From Sulfidibacterium sp964549335 (lineage in GTDB: Bacteria > Bacteroidota > Bacteroidia > Bacteroidales > F082), in NCBI GenBank assembly GCA_964549335.1, contig CAZJUQ010000030.1:1-19443 (forward strand): a stretch of DNA of 19,443 nt, in the 5' to 3' direction. Made by a program: the position numbers and the translations under genes. Below the pieces are notes generated by a model, which was given only the letters and a program-made list of their open reading frames with translations, did not search any database and was not told where the DNA came from. Shown one piece after another: positions 1 through 7,890 of this stretch (its first letter is position 1; every line of letters starts with the position of its first letter).

Positions 1-147
1 CAGGGATGGGAGCGGCAGCCCGCAGGCGGGGGCGTTAGTGAGGCAGGCGGAGGCAGGGCTGACGTGAGGAAGCCCCTGAAAACGCCGTTGCCGAACAGCG
101 CCGCCGCCGAGGACTATTAGCGGACAGCCCGTATGCCGCCCAAAAAA
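1..147. repeat. GC-rich dispersed intergenic repeat, copy 1
   Basis: This 147-bp stretch matches 19151-19297 in the same orientation with one difference (A at 133, T at 19283). The match begins at base 1, so this copy may continue leftward outside the window. The first 140 bases are about 70% G+C by hand count, far above the A+T-rich surroundings. Two similar boxes sit at the ends: AGCGGCAGCCCG (11-22) and AGCGGACAGCCCG (119-131). Between them is a nested fold: GGCGTT (31-36) pairs with AACGCC (81-86), enclosing CAGGGCT (54-60), which pairs with AGCCCCTG (71-78, one bulged C) around a 10-nt loop. The copy lies 58 bp downstream of the stop codon of the KAS III operon. No coding function is apparent. 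From memory it resembles intergenic repeats common in Bacteroidota, which also carry GGGCT-TCCGCT boxes, but I cannot verify that here. Confidence 0.93.
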
Positions 148-205
148 CAGTGCTCTTACCTCTTTTTTATGTTATGGGAATAATTACAATAAAATGTTTT
201 CCCGA

Positions 206-1216
206 TTAAAATTCCAGGATGGTTCCTCCCCACGAGAAGCCGACGCCGAAGCCCGCCAACAATATTTTGTCGCCTCTTTTTATCACGCCTTTTTCCAGCG
301 ATTTTTTCAAAGCAAGGGGAATTGATGCGGAGATGGTATTTCCGGTATTGCCCAGCTCCACAATAAGTTTTTCGTTGGGGATACCGGTTTTGCGTGCTAT
401 TGTTTCCAATATTATGGCGTTTGCCTGGTGAAAGATAAAGAAATCGATATCCTCTTTTGAGATGTTGTGGCTTTGCAGGAGTGCATTTACCAGTTGTGGA
501 GCTTTTTGTATTGAAAAGTTGAACACGTCGGTGCCGTTCATGTAGAAGTTGGCATAGTTACGGGTATTTCCGTTTTCGCCGTCAGTGTTGTTTTGTGTGA
601 AGCGCGACAAAGGGTAACGCTCCCTGCCGTATTTAATGATGATACGGTCGAACTTGCTGCCGTCGGTACCGAAAATGAATTTGCTGTCGAAGGTGCTTTT
701 TTCGTTTTTGGTAATGATTGTGGCGGCGGCGGCATCGCCGAAGATAGCACGGTTTGTTTTGTCGTTTTTGTTTATGGTTTTGGTAACGGCTTCGGAGTTG
801 AGTACAAGGACGTTTTTGGCGTTACCGGTGGATATTAAACCTTCGGCAACGAACAGGCTGTAAATAAATCCGGTACATCCCTGGTTTATGTCGAGCGCAC
901 CGCAATTTTGCGACAGTCCGAGTTTGTCTTGGATAATACATGCGGAGGGGGGGGTGATGTAATCGCCGCCGGCCGAGCAAAACAGAACGAAATCGATGTC
1001 GTTTCTGTTGATGTTGTTTTCGGAAAAAAGGTTTTCGGCGGCATTGAGCGCCATATCCACGGAGGTTTCGTCGTCGCCGGAGATGTGGCGCGAAAAAACA
1101 CCCGTAAGACGTGTTAGTTCCTTAATTTTTAAATCGGGAAATTCGTTTTTCAAATCGTCGTTTGTCAGCACTGTTTGGGGTAGATAGTAGCTAACGGAAC
1201 CAATCTTGTTTTGCAT
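206..1216 (-). CDS. Beta-ketoacyl-ACP synthase III family protein (KAS III/FabH-like)
   Basis: This 336-residue thiolase-fold enzyme probably condenses an acyl-CoA starter with malonyl-ACP. The triad is visible: Cys114 in DINQGCTGF, His263 in FIFHQAN and Asn293 in GNTGNTISAS. The glycine-rich C-terminal strand GFGVGFSWG is also present, and the length is normal for FabH. The ATG start at 1216 lies inside the end of the upstream membrane-protein gene (26-bp overlap), so it is translationally coupled as the last gene of a three-gene minus-strand operon. The usual fatty-acid-synthesis neighbours of housekeeping fabH (plsX, rpmF, acpP) are absent. I infer a dedicated role, perhaps in a specialised lipid or acyl modification, rather than bulk fatty-acid initiation. 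KAS III relatives that transfer acyl groups or make alkyl ketones cannot be excluded from sequence alone. Confidence 0.92.
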   Translation of the reverse strand: MQNKIGSVSYYLPQTVLTNDDLKNEFPDLKIKELTRLTGVFSRHISGDDETSVDMALNAAENLFSENNINRNDIDFVLFCSAGGDYITPPSACIIQDKLGLSQNCGALDINQGCTGFIYSLFVAEGLISTGNAKNVLVLNSEAVTKTINKNDKTNRAIFGDAAAATIITKNEKSTFDSKFIFGTDGSKFDRIIIKYGRERYPLSRFTQNNTDGENGNTRNYANFYMNGTDVFNFSIQKAPQLVNALLQSHNISKEDIDFFIFHQANAIILETIARKTGIPNEKLIVELGNTGNTISASIPLALKKSLEKGVIKRGDKILLAGFGVGFSWGGTILEF

Positions 1217-3323
1217 TGTTTTTTAAATTTGATTTTTTTCTTTCGTGTGCCTCTTTTAATTTTTTCTCGTAATATTTTACCAAACGTTCGTCGCCTTTTT
1301 TCCGGTAATAATCTATGAATATTTTGGCAACGGGTTTGTCGGTACCCACTTTTATTGCCATATCGTACTGTTTTAAAGCGTTTAAGGTGTCGCCGAACAT
1401 TAAGTAGTAGTTTCCCATGTTAATATACGAGAAATCGCTTTCGGGGTCTATCTTTCTAATTAAACTGTTTTGGTAGCGGGCGCTGTCGAATTGGTTGTTT
1501 CGGAAATAGGAGTTTGCCAGCCTCGAGCGCACTTGAACATTTGTTGTATCGAAGTTTAATACTATTTTGTAATATTTTATTGCGGAGTCGTAAACGCCTT
1601 GCAAATCCCACGAATAGGCAATGTTGTAATATGCGTGGTCGTAATCGGGTTTGATGGCAATGGCTTTTTTAAAACATTTGCGTGCGAAATCGAAATATTT
1701 TTTTGAGTTTTCAATCTCTTTTTTTGCCTTTTCGGTTTTTCCGCGTCTTGAGTAGCTGCGGTATCGCAAAAGGGCTTGATTGGCATGGATTTTAGAGTAT
1801 ATGGCTCCCATGTTGCTCCACGAAGAGTATCTTGTGGAGTCTAATTTCAGGGCGAGTTGAAAATGGACAACTGCGGTATCCAAGAGGTTTTTGACGAATT
1901 TGTAAGGGTTAACGGGTTTTGAAAGTTCGCGGTTTACAACTTTTACGCATTCGTTGGCAAAGAGTTCGTTGGCTTTTACGGAGTTTCGCAAATGGTTTAT
2001 ATCTTCACGGTACAGCCAATACTGTGTTCGCCAAACCCTGTTGCGGTAGTGTACAATTTTAAAGTAGGGCAACAGTATCAATACTATTAAAGCGTTTGTA
2101 TATATCAGTTTTTTTAAAGGGAGTTTGCTTTTCAAGTTTTTAAAATCGATTTTGAAAACGGTAAAAAGCAAATAAACCAAAGCCATGGAAAATGCCAGCG
2201 AGGGGAAAAACATAAACCTGTCGGCAACAATACCCGGAACGGGTTTGACAATGTTGGCAAAAGGCGAAATGGTGATAATAAAGTATAGGATTATGAAAGA
2301 GATAATATGTTTTTTCGGCAGTTTGACAATGGCAATGTAGATTATGGAAAGATAAAACAAGAGAGACAACCATACCCAGGGGTTTGCCCAATTTACCACC
2401 GGAATAGTGTTGTATCCGTAGTAGAAAGACATGGGATACGGTTTGAGCAAAAGGATTAAGTACCAGCCCACAATATATAGTGCCGTGGAGATGTGGATAA
2501 AGTAGTTCGGTTCGGCAACAAGCGGATTTTCGAAAAACCGCATTTCCCTGTTGAAACCGTGCAAAAAGAGGAAAGGTCCGGCACCGGCTACGGCAGCCGT
2601 AACGAGTGAAATTACACCGAAACGTCCTATTTTTTTCAGAGGCATGTCGGTAAAAAAGTAAAGCACCAGCGGGAATACGGCAAGTTGTGCTATTGCGGTC
2701 TCTTTTGATAACAGAGCAAAAACAAAGTATAAAAGTCCGAGGTAGAGGTTTCGTTTTTTGTTGTAATCAGCCCAGCGCACAAACTGGCGTATTGCCATGG
2801 TTGAGAATATGAAAACCAGAATAATATCCCTGTTTTTAAGGCTCGCGACCACTTCGGTGTGAAGAGGATGTGCAAGAAAGAGGATAACGGTAAGAAACGG
2901 GAAGCACGGTGAATAGTTGCGAAACAGACGGCGCAAGAGGTTATACAACAGCAAAAGCCCTGTTATGTAAAGCAAAATGTTTATCAAATGGCTGAAATAG
3001 GGGTTGTATTCCCAATTGCGGGTAAACTGGTATTCCAAAGCAAAACTTACCCGCACCAACGGACGGTATCCGAATGCCATTCCCCCCTCTTGGGCGTAAA
3101 ACGAGGTGAATATTCCGGGGATTCCCGCTATGCCTTTTGCAATTTGTTGGTTGTAGGTGTTAACATAATGGTCGTCGAGCGAAAAGTTGTTGAAAATGGT
3201 GTTGTAATAAAACAGAAATGTAATTGCAACAATTATTGCCCTGAACCAATTATCGCTACTCAACAAGAATTTTTTTCGATTTGCGAGTAAATATTTATCT
3301 GTATTTTTTCCCCTTTTTCCCAT
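1191..3323 (-). CDS. TMTC-like multi-spanning glycosyltransferase-fold protein with C-terminal TPR repeats
   Basis: The 710-residue protein starts at the ATG at 3323. The frame also opens at a GTG (3356) inside the preceding gene, but the ATG lies 20 bp after that gene's stop behind an A-rich leader, so I prefer it. The N-terminal 420 residues or so carry many hydrophobic segments. They include an acidic first-loop motif (FSLDDHY, about residue 50), GYRPLVRVSF (about 85), HPLHTEVVASLKNRD (about 152) and ADRFMFFPS (about 367). These resemble landmarks of TMTC-type O-mannosyltransferases (GT-C fold, DUF1736 region). The C-terminal 230 residues or so hold TPR units such as AYYNIAYSWDLQGVYDSAIKYY. 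By analogy it would transfer a sugar from a lipid carrier on the outer face of the inner membrane. Donor and acceptor are unknown. It overlaps the KAS III gene by 26 bp. Confidence 0.8.
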   Translation of the reverse strand: MGKRGKNTDKYLLANRKKFLLSSDNWFRAIIVAITFLFYYNTIFNNFSLDDHYVNTYNQQIAKGIAGIPGIFTSFYAQEGGMAFGYRPLVRVSFALEYQFTRNWEYNPYFSHLINILLYITGLLLLYNLLRRLFRNYSPCFPFLTVILFLAHPLHTEVVASLKNRDIILVFIFSTMAIRQFVRWADYNKKRNLYLGLLYFVFALLSKETAIAQLAVFPLVLYFFTDMPLKKIGRFGVISLVTAAVAGAGPFLFLHGFNREMRFFENPLVAEPNYFIHISTALYIVGWYLILLLKPYPMSFYYGYNTIPVVNWANPWVWLSLLFYLSIIYIAIVKLPKKHIISFIILYFIITISPFANIVKPVPGIVADRFMFFPSLAFSMALVYLLFTVFKIDFKNLKSKLPLKKLIYTNALIVLILLPYFKIVHYRNRVWRTQYWLYREDINHLRNSVKANELFANECVKVVNRELSKPVNPYKFVKNLLDTAVVHFQLALKLDSTRYSSWSNMGAIYSKIHANQALLRYRSYSRRGKTEKAKKEIENSKKYFDFARKCFKKAIAIKPDYDHAYYNIAYSWDLQGVYDSAIKYYKIVLNFDTTNVQVRSRLANSYFRNNQFDSARYQNSLIRKIDPESDFSYINMGNYYLMFGDTLNALKQYDMAIKVGTDKPVAKIFIDYYRKKGDERLVKYYEKKLKEAHERKKSNLKNNAKQDWFR

Positions 3324-3343
3324 TTTGTTTTGTTTTTTGATTG

Positions 3344-4141
3344 TTAAAACAGGCACCTGTTGTAAAAGGCTGTTAATACGGGAAATATTTTTCCGGGAGC
3401 TTCGATAAATCCCATATGTCCTACACCGTCGAGTATTATGGTTTCCGAGTGTTGCGGTATTGTTATTTGTGAAACGATTTTGTCGAGAGGTATTCTTGAA
3501 TCTTGTTTTCCAACAACGAAAAACAGAGGGAACTTAGCCTCTTTAAGAACCGCGGTATTGTCGTCCCTGTCGCGCATTCCGGCCAGCGAGGCGATAATGC
3601 CTTCTGCCGTTGTTTTTAGCGATTTTTCTTTCAGGATGTCTATTTCCGTTTTAAATTTTTCAACATTTTGTTTGGCAAACAGCAGTGGAATAAATCCCGA
3701 GATAAAATTTTTATGCTCTTTTTTAACTACTTCAATGGTGCGGTTACGGTTTGTTTTTGCTTCGGCATCATCGGCGGCGGCTTGAGAATGAAACAGAACC
3801 AATCCTTTTAACATTTGCGGAAACTTGGCAGCGAAAGCCAACGATACATATCCTCCCATTGAGTGTCCCGTGATGACGGTACTGTCTATATTTTCGCTGT
3901 CGAGAACAGCTTTTGCCGCAGAGGCCATAAAACTCATGGAATGGTTAGCCGAAAAAGTTTCCGTTTTGCCGAAACCCGGCAAATCAACGGCAATACACGT
4001 AAAGTTTTCTTTCAAACCGTCAATAAAAACTTCCCAAATGGAATTGTCTTCCAAAAAACCGTGTAAAAATAGTATCGCAGGACCGTTGCCCTCCTTTTTG
4101 TAAAATACTTTTTTGTTTTGAAAAACAACACTTTTTTCCAT
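3344..4141 (-). CDS. Alpha/beta-fold hydrolase
   Basis: A 265-residue serine hydrolase. An oxyanion-hole motif HGF (27-29) precedes the nucleophile elbow GHSMGG (Ser94). The acid in VVGKQDSRIPL and the base in GVGHMGF complete the triad. The length and the cap between the elbow and the acid fit small esterases and acyl hydrolases of the epoxide-hydrolase/BioH type. The substrate cannot be read from sequence. The frame can be opened at a TTG (4159), but that codon lies inside a TATATTTG promoter box. The ATG at 4141, giving MEKSVVFQNKK, is therefore the likely start, with a very short leader. It is the first gene of the operon; the next ATG follows 20 bp after its stop. Association with a KAS III suggests an acyl or thioester substrate, which is inference only. 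Confidence 0.88.
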   Translation of the reverse strand: MEKSVVFQNKKVFYKKEGNGPAILFLHGFLEDNSIWEVFIDGLKENFTCIAVDLPGFGKTETFSANHSMSFMASAAKAVLDSENIDSTVITGHSMGGYVSLAFAAKFPQMLKGLVLFHSQAAADDAEAKTNRNRTIEVVKKEHKNFISGFIPLLFAKQNVEKFKTEIDILKEKSLKTTAEGIIASLAGMRDRDDNTAVLKEAKFPLFFVVGKQDSRIPLDKIVSQITIPQHSETIILDGVGHMGFIEAPGKIFPVLTAFYNRCLF

Positions 4142-4156
4142 AAAATAAAATTTCAG

Positions 4157-4164
4157 CAAATATA
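4157..4164 (-). promoter_or_regulatory. -7 box for the hydrolase/TMTC-like/KAS III operon
   Basis: On the minus strand this reads TATATTTG, an exact match to the Bacteroidota -7 consensus TAnnTTTG, placed 15 nt upstream of the ATG at 4141. A clear TTTG -33 element at 19-21 nt is not visible. The rest of the 4165-4340 gap is A+T-rich and shows no further feature. Confidence 0.45.
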
Positions 4165-4340
4165 CAAAATAGGTACGGCTATAATCTTAAAAATTTTTAA
4201 CCCTCTTTTTATGCCGAATCAGCATTTGCATAAAATAAAAAGGTATGTACAACCTCTAAGCATATTTGTGGCAGGGTAATGCTTAATAGTGTATTATAGC
4301 GTATCAGGGAAAGGGGATGACAAATGGCACCGCCTGCCGG

Positions 4341-5087
4341 TTATAAATTGATTTTGATGCCGAGCCGTGCATTAACCGGATTTCCCGGGGTAAAATGAAT
4401 TTCGGATACCGGCGCAGGCTCGTTTTTCAAACGGCTTTCGGTATCAAATTGGGCTTCGTTCCACTTTTCGTTAAACAAATTTTCTATGTAGAGGTAGAAT
4501 GTAAACCGTTTTATGTTGTATGCCGCTCCGGCATTCACAATGGTGTAGCCTTTGGCAATTACGCTGTTGTCTTGGTTTGCGGGACGGCTGTTGATGTGGG
4601 TTATCCGTAATGACGCGTCGAATCCCCTGAAATTAATCATCGACAGTCCTGTTGTTAATGTGAAATTCGGTGCAAGCGGAATGTAGTTTTTTCCGCCGGG
4701 TAAATTGACAATTCTGCCTTTCGACAGGGTTAAATCGGTATCGTACCAAAGCCTGCCGGTTATTCTGTACCTGCCGCTAAAATCGAAGCCGAGCCTGACG
4801 GAAGGGTTGTTCATATCGGCATAGCCGCCGTCGCCAACATATACAAATTCCGATTGTGCATACATGTACCAAAGCGATGCCGATAAATTCAGATTTTTGA
4901 TTCTTTTGAATTTCATGCCTGCTTCGGCACCGTAAACGTAAGGTATTGTCGTAATATCTTTTTGGCGGATATCAAAGTGATAAAATTCCAATTTATTTTG
5001 TTTAAAAATAAAAGTGTGTGGAAAGATAATACCGGTCTCTTTTTCCGGTGCGGCAAACAGCCACGGAATTTCATGTTGTTTTTTTTC
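4341..5087 (-). pseudogene. C-terminal remnant of a TonB-dependent outer-membrane receptor
   Basis: The frame is open from just after a TAA (5088-5090) to its stop at 4341, about 248 codons. No ATG lies near its beginning: the first possible start is a TTG at 4991 and the first in-frame Met codon is 26 codons further on. The sequence is beta-barrel-like and carries the C-terminal landmarks of one receptor family: FVYVGDGG, NYIPLAPNFTLTTGL, SRPANQDNSVIAKGYTIV, LYIENLFNEKWNEAQFDTES and EIHFTPGNP, ending in an alternating KINL strand. Intact members are roughly three times longer and begin with a signal peptide and plug domain, both absent here. The segment around LEFYHFDIR also looks shorter than expected, suggesting a small internal deletion. 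No intact receptor or partner SusD gene is nearby. It is most likely a decayed relic whose 5' part was deleted up to the regulator's promoter. Confidence 0.82.
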
Positions 5088-5088
5088 T

Positions 5089-5096
5089 TATGTTTG
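5089..5096 (+). promoter_or_regulatory. Possible -7 box for the TPR/HTH regulator
   Basis: TATGTTTG matches TAnnTTTG and lies 54 bp upstream of the GTG start at 5151. No convincing -33 TTTG is found at the expected spacing, so this is tentative. Confidence 0.3.
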
Positions 5097-5150
5097 TGAG
5101 TAATTTCATAACAAAAACATTAATGATCATTTGAATAAAGTGGGAAACCG

Positions 5151-6974
5151 GTGAGAAATAAAAAATCCGTTAAAAAATTTTCCGCATTTTTATTGCGTAC
5201 AATAATGCTTGTGACTATGGTTTCCGGTTCTTTTTTTATGCCGGCGCAAGAGAGCGGCATTAAGGAAGCCGAGCAAAAGTTGCAAGGGATGCCCGACGAC
5301 ACTTCGCGGGTAAATTTGTTGTTAAAACTGGGAAAATATTACTGTGGTTCGGAGAATGACAAAGCGTTGATGTATTTGCAGGAAGCCTATACCATTTCTA
5401 CAATGCTCGATTATACAGCAGGGATAGGCAAAAGTTTGATGTGGCAAGGGAGGATATATTTTTACAAATCGAATCCGGCTTTATCGAACAAATACCTCGA
5501 CAAGGCAAAAAGAGCCGTTGAGAGTACCGGCGACACCGCCACGCTGTCGTACTGGTATCTTGCAAAAGCTTTTAGTTTGAAAACCACAGGAGATTATGTT
5601 AATGCGGTAAAGATGTTTTCGAAATCAATTGAATTGTCGAAAATTTCGGGCAACATGACGAGGGTTACGATTTGTTATTTGGAAATAGGAAATACTTTGC
5701 TCGACAGGGATAACGTGGAAAAAGCCATGAGATATTTCCGCAAAGGTTTGAAGTTGGCTCAAGAGACCAAAAACCGTGTTGTTGTTTCCAATGCATTGAC
5801 CTCGATAGCCAAAGCGTACGAATCGAAAAACATGCTTGACAGCTCGTTGTATTATTCCGAAAAGGCGTTAAAAATACGTGTTGCCATGAAAATGGAGAGA
5901 CATATTGCATCGTCGGAAAAGACAATAGGGGAGACTCTGATAAAAATGGGGCGCTATGCCGAGGCGGAAAGATATTTGAAACATTCACTCTCGATTTTTG
6001 AAAAAATGAATGAAAAAACGGGTGCCGTAATTACCAAACTCTCGCTTGCCAATGCCCTTGTAATGCAAAACAACCCCGGAGGTTTCAGCCTTGCCGAAAA
6101 CACCCTCGGCGAAGCCGAGAAACTTAAAAATCCGCTTTTGTTAAGCTTTGTTTACATAAAACTGTCGGATATATATGCCTCAAACAACAATTATAAAAAG
6201 GCTTTTGACTTCCGTAAAAAATATGAGGTATTGAAAGACAGTTTGTTTAATTCGGAAAAGGAGAAAATGTTGGCTGAGGTGGAAACAAAATTTCAAACGG
6301 CACAAAAAGATAACGATATAGCACTGCTTAAAGAAAAAGCCGCTTTGGAAAGCAATAAAAATATTATGCTGGTTATTTTGCTCGTGGTGTTTTTGATTGT
6401 TATTTCATTGTTGTTTGTGATGTTTAAATATAAATCGACGGCATTTAAGCGCCAGCAGAAACTTCTTGAACAGGAAAAAATTATTCATGCACAGGAAAAC
6501 CAAATAAATGAAAAGGAAAATCAACTGCTTCAGGAGCAACTCGAATCGAAAAACCGTGAACTCGCTTCAAAAGCTCTCGAAATGATAAGACTTAACGAAA
6601 CAATTACCGAAATCATTGAAAAATTGGAAAAGTTTAGCAGTCAGAACGGAGACAACACCATGAAGATAAACAGTATAAACAAAATTATCCACGATTTGGA
6701 AAATCATACGAAACAAAACATTTGGAATGAATTTAACAAAATATTCAAAAATATTCATTCGGGATTTTATGCCAGATTGCTAAACATATGCAAAGACCTT
6801 ACAACAACCGAAATAAAAATTGCGGCTTTGCTCAGGTTAAACTTAAATACCAAAGAGATAGCGGCAATTACTTTCAAATCGGAAGGAAGTATAAAAACCA
6901 CCCGTTACCGTCTCCGTAAAAAGTTGGGTCTTTCGAGCGACAATAAACTTGTGCCTTTTTTAATGCAAATATAA
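5151..6974 (+). CDS. TPR-containing membrane-anchored regulator with C-terminal LuxR-type helix-turn-helix
   Basis: A 607-residue protein. A basic N-terminus and hydrophobic stretch ending near PAQ (residues 1-33) form a signal peptide. The GTG start is chosen because an in-frame stop lies 12 bp upstream and the next Met (19) would lose the basic residues. Residues 40-360 are consecutive TPR-like helical pairs (for example YLEIGNTLLDRDNVEKAMRY), expected in the periplasm. One transmembrane helix (about 404-426, IMLVILLVVFLIVISLLFVM) is followed by a Gln/Glu/Lys-rich coiled coil (about 430-500). The C-terminus (about 549-600, LTTTEIKIAALLRLNLNTKE then GSIKTTRYRLRKKLGL) is a GerE/LuxR-type HTH. 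This architecture is common in Bacteroidota and implies that an extracytoplasmic signal reaches a cytoplasmic DNA-binding domain. There is no kinase or receiver domain. The envelope and secretion genes immediately downstream are plausible but unproven targets. Confidence 0.88.
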   Translation: MRNKKSVKKFSAFLLRTIMLVTMVSGSFFMPAQESGIKEAEQKLQGMPDDTSRVNLLLKLGKYYCGSENDKALMYLQEAYTISTMLDYTAGIGKSLMWQGRIYFYKSNPALSNKYLDKAKRAVESTGDTATLSYWYLAKAFSLKTTGDYVNAVKMFSKSIELSKISGNMTRVTICYLEIGNTLLDRDNVEKAMRYFRKGLKLAQETKNRVVVSNALTSIAKAYESKNMLDSSLYYSEKALKIRVAMKMERHIASSEKTIGETLIKMGRYAEAERYLKHSLSIFEKMNEKTGAVITKLSLANALVMQNNPGGFSLAENTLGEAEKLKNPLLLSFVYIKLSDIYASNNNYKKAFDFRKKYEVLKDSLFNSEKEKMLAEVETKFQTAQKDNDIALLKEKAALESNKNIMLVILLVVFLIVISLLFVMFKYKSTAFKRQQKLLEQEKIIHAQENQINEKENQLLQEQLESKNRELASKALEMIRLNETITEIIEKLEKFSSQNGDNTMKINSINKIIHDLENHTKQNIWNEFNKIFKNIHSGFYARLLNICKDLTTTEIKIAALLRLNLNTKEIAAITFKSEGSIKTTRYRLRKKLGLSSDNKLVPFLMQI

Positions 6975-7017
6975 ACCCGCCATACATTTTTCAGCTCTTT
7001 TTTTTCGAAATGCGGAT

Positions 7018-7064
7018 AATGTTTCTTAAATGTTTTTGTGTTTAAAACAAAAAAACGAAACATT
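7018..7064. repeat. A+T-rich interrupted inverted repeat downstream of the regulator
   Basis: AATGTTTC (7018-7025) is matched by GAAACATT (7057-7064). A second inner pairing is GTTTTTGT against the ACAAAAAAAC run, around a short loop. It lies 43 bp after the regulator stop and could act as a weak terminator or an mRNA end, although no clean U-tract follows. A dyad operator is the alternative reading. Confidence 0.4.
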
Positions 7065-7154
7065 TCACATCCTCGTATTATACTGAGGCACAAAGTCGTA
7101 ATAATTTTGTGACTTTTTGAAACCCCCTTTGAAACTTTTCGATTACCCCTGAAT

Positions 7155-7186
7155 TTTGGATTGCCCGGTCTGTGCAAATACTTTTG
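7155..7186 (+). promoter_or_regulatory. Bacteroidota-type promoter for the 7224-9839 gene cluster
   Basis: TTTG (7155-7158) is separated by 20 nt from TACTTTTG (7179-7186). This matches the TTTG / 19-21 nt / TAnnTTTG consensus. Transcription would begin near 7192, about 30 nt before the small ORF at 7224. Confidence 0.55.
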
Positions 7187-7223
7187 ACCCGTCGTATTTC
7201 ATTGACTTTAAAAATGAATTTAA

Positions 7224-7358
7224 ATGCATAAAAGGAAAAAAAGAAAAAAGAGAGAGGCGAAAAACACCTCATTACCTGAAAACGAATCGATTGAAGTATT
7301 GAAAGAGAAGATAAAACATCAAAAAGATGCTTTGAATAAAATAATTAAAAACCTTTGA
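7224..7358 (+). CDS. Small highly basic protein, 44 residues, function unknown
   Basis: This short frame has an ATG start immediately preceded by an in-frame TAA and ends in TGA at 7358. One base separates that stop from the ATG of the T9SS cargo gene (7360), so translation is likely coupled. The product begins MHKRKKRKKREAKN and ends IEVLKEKIKHQKDALNKIIK followed by NL. The Lys/Arg-rich head is followed by a predicted amphipathic helix with spaced Ile, Leu and Val, the pattern of a nucleic-acid-binding or coiled-coil peptide. It lacks a signal peptide, unlike its downstream partners. A TTTG-20-TACTTTTG promoter lies just upstream. I recognise no family. It could instead be a leader peptide that sets translation of the next gene. 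Support is the coupling, promoter position and coherent helical composition; length alone gives none. Confidence 0.5.
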   Translation: MHKRKKRKKREAKNTSLPENESIEVLKEKIKHQKDALNKIIKNL

Positions 7359-7359
7359 T

Positions 7360-7890
7360 ATGATGAGAAAGAATATTCAAAATGCTCCCCTTATTATTAA
7401 ACGGGGTGTAAAATACATGTTAAATATTTTGCTTGTTGTTTTGTTTGCAATGAGTAGCGGAACCGCGTTTACGCAACAAATTTCCTCCTCTCTGATTTGC
7501 TCGAGCGGCGATAATTTTACGCTTGCAAATCAATCTCTTGAGTTTACAATAGGTGATATTGTTACCGAAACATTTCAAAATAACGATGGCGGACTTTCGC
7601 AGGGATTTTTACAAGGAACAACTCAAGGAACAGGAATTAAAGGAAACATTATGTCGCATTTCAATATCGACATTTTCCCCAATCCGGCACATGACGGCAT
7701 AACGGTTATATGCAACAAAAAAGCGCTGTCGATGGAAATCGTCGATTTGAGCGGACATGTTTTAATAAGGAAAAAAAATCCGGCGGAAACCGAAACCTTT
7801 AACACGGTAAAATTTCAAAAAGGGGTTTACCTCTTAAAAACTGTTTTTGAAAGAAATATTCCCGTTGTCAAACGAATTGTAAAATATTGA
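7360..7890 (+). CDS. Small secreted protein with a type IX secretion C-terminal sorting domain
   Basis: A 176-residue protein. A basic N-terminus and hydrophobic core (LNILLVVLFAMSSGTAF, about 21-37) form a Sec signal peptide; a second Met at 20 could also serve as start. The central part (about 45-90, LEFTIGDIVTETFQNNDGGL) is the short segment often seen just before sorting domains in Bacteroidota. The last 75 residues or so are a type A T9SS sorting domain, with the marker IDIFPNPAHDGITV, then IVDLSGHVL, then GVYLLKT, ending in KRIVKY. The protein is expected to cross the outer membrane through the T9SS, and the domain is probably cleaved on exit. With so little sequence between signal and sorting domain, it is a minimal cargo with no recognisable enzymatic domain. 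It follows the small basic ORF by one base. Confidence 0.88.
   Translation: MMRKNIQNAPLIIKRGVKYMLNILLVVLFAMSSGTAFTQQISSSLICSSGDNFTLANQSLEFTIGDIVTETFQNNDGGLSQGFLQGTTQGTGIKGNIMSHFNIDIFPNPAHDGITVICNKKALSMEIVDLSGHVLIRKKNPAETETFNTVKFQKGVYLLKTVFERNIPVVKRIVKY

Noticed and set aside
5071..5090. Run of eight As on the minus strand near the start of the receptor remnant as a programmed frameshift site
   Set aside because: No coding frame upstream feeds into it; the region beyond is the regulator's promoter region, so truncation is the simpler explanation.
6905..7272. Two minus-strand frames (90 and 64 codons) over the end of the regulator and the following gap
   Set aside because: They overlap each other and well-supported plus-strand genes, are compositionally erratic, and lack initiation signals.
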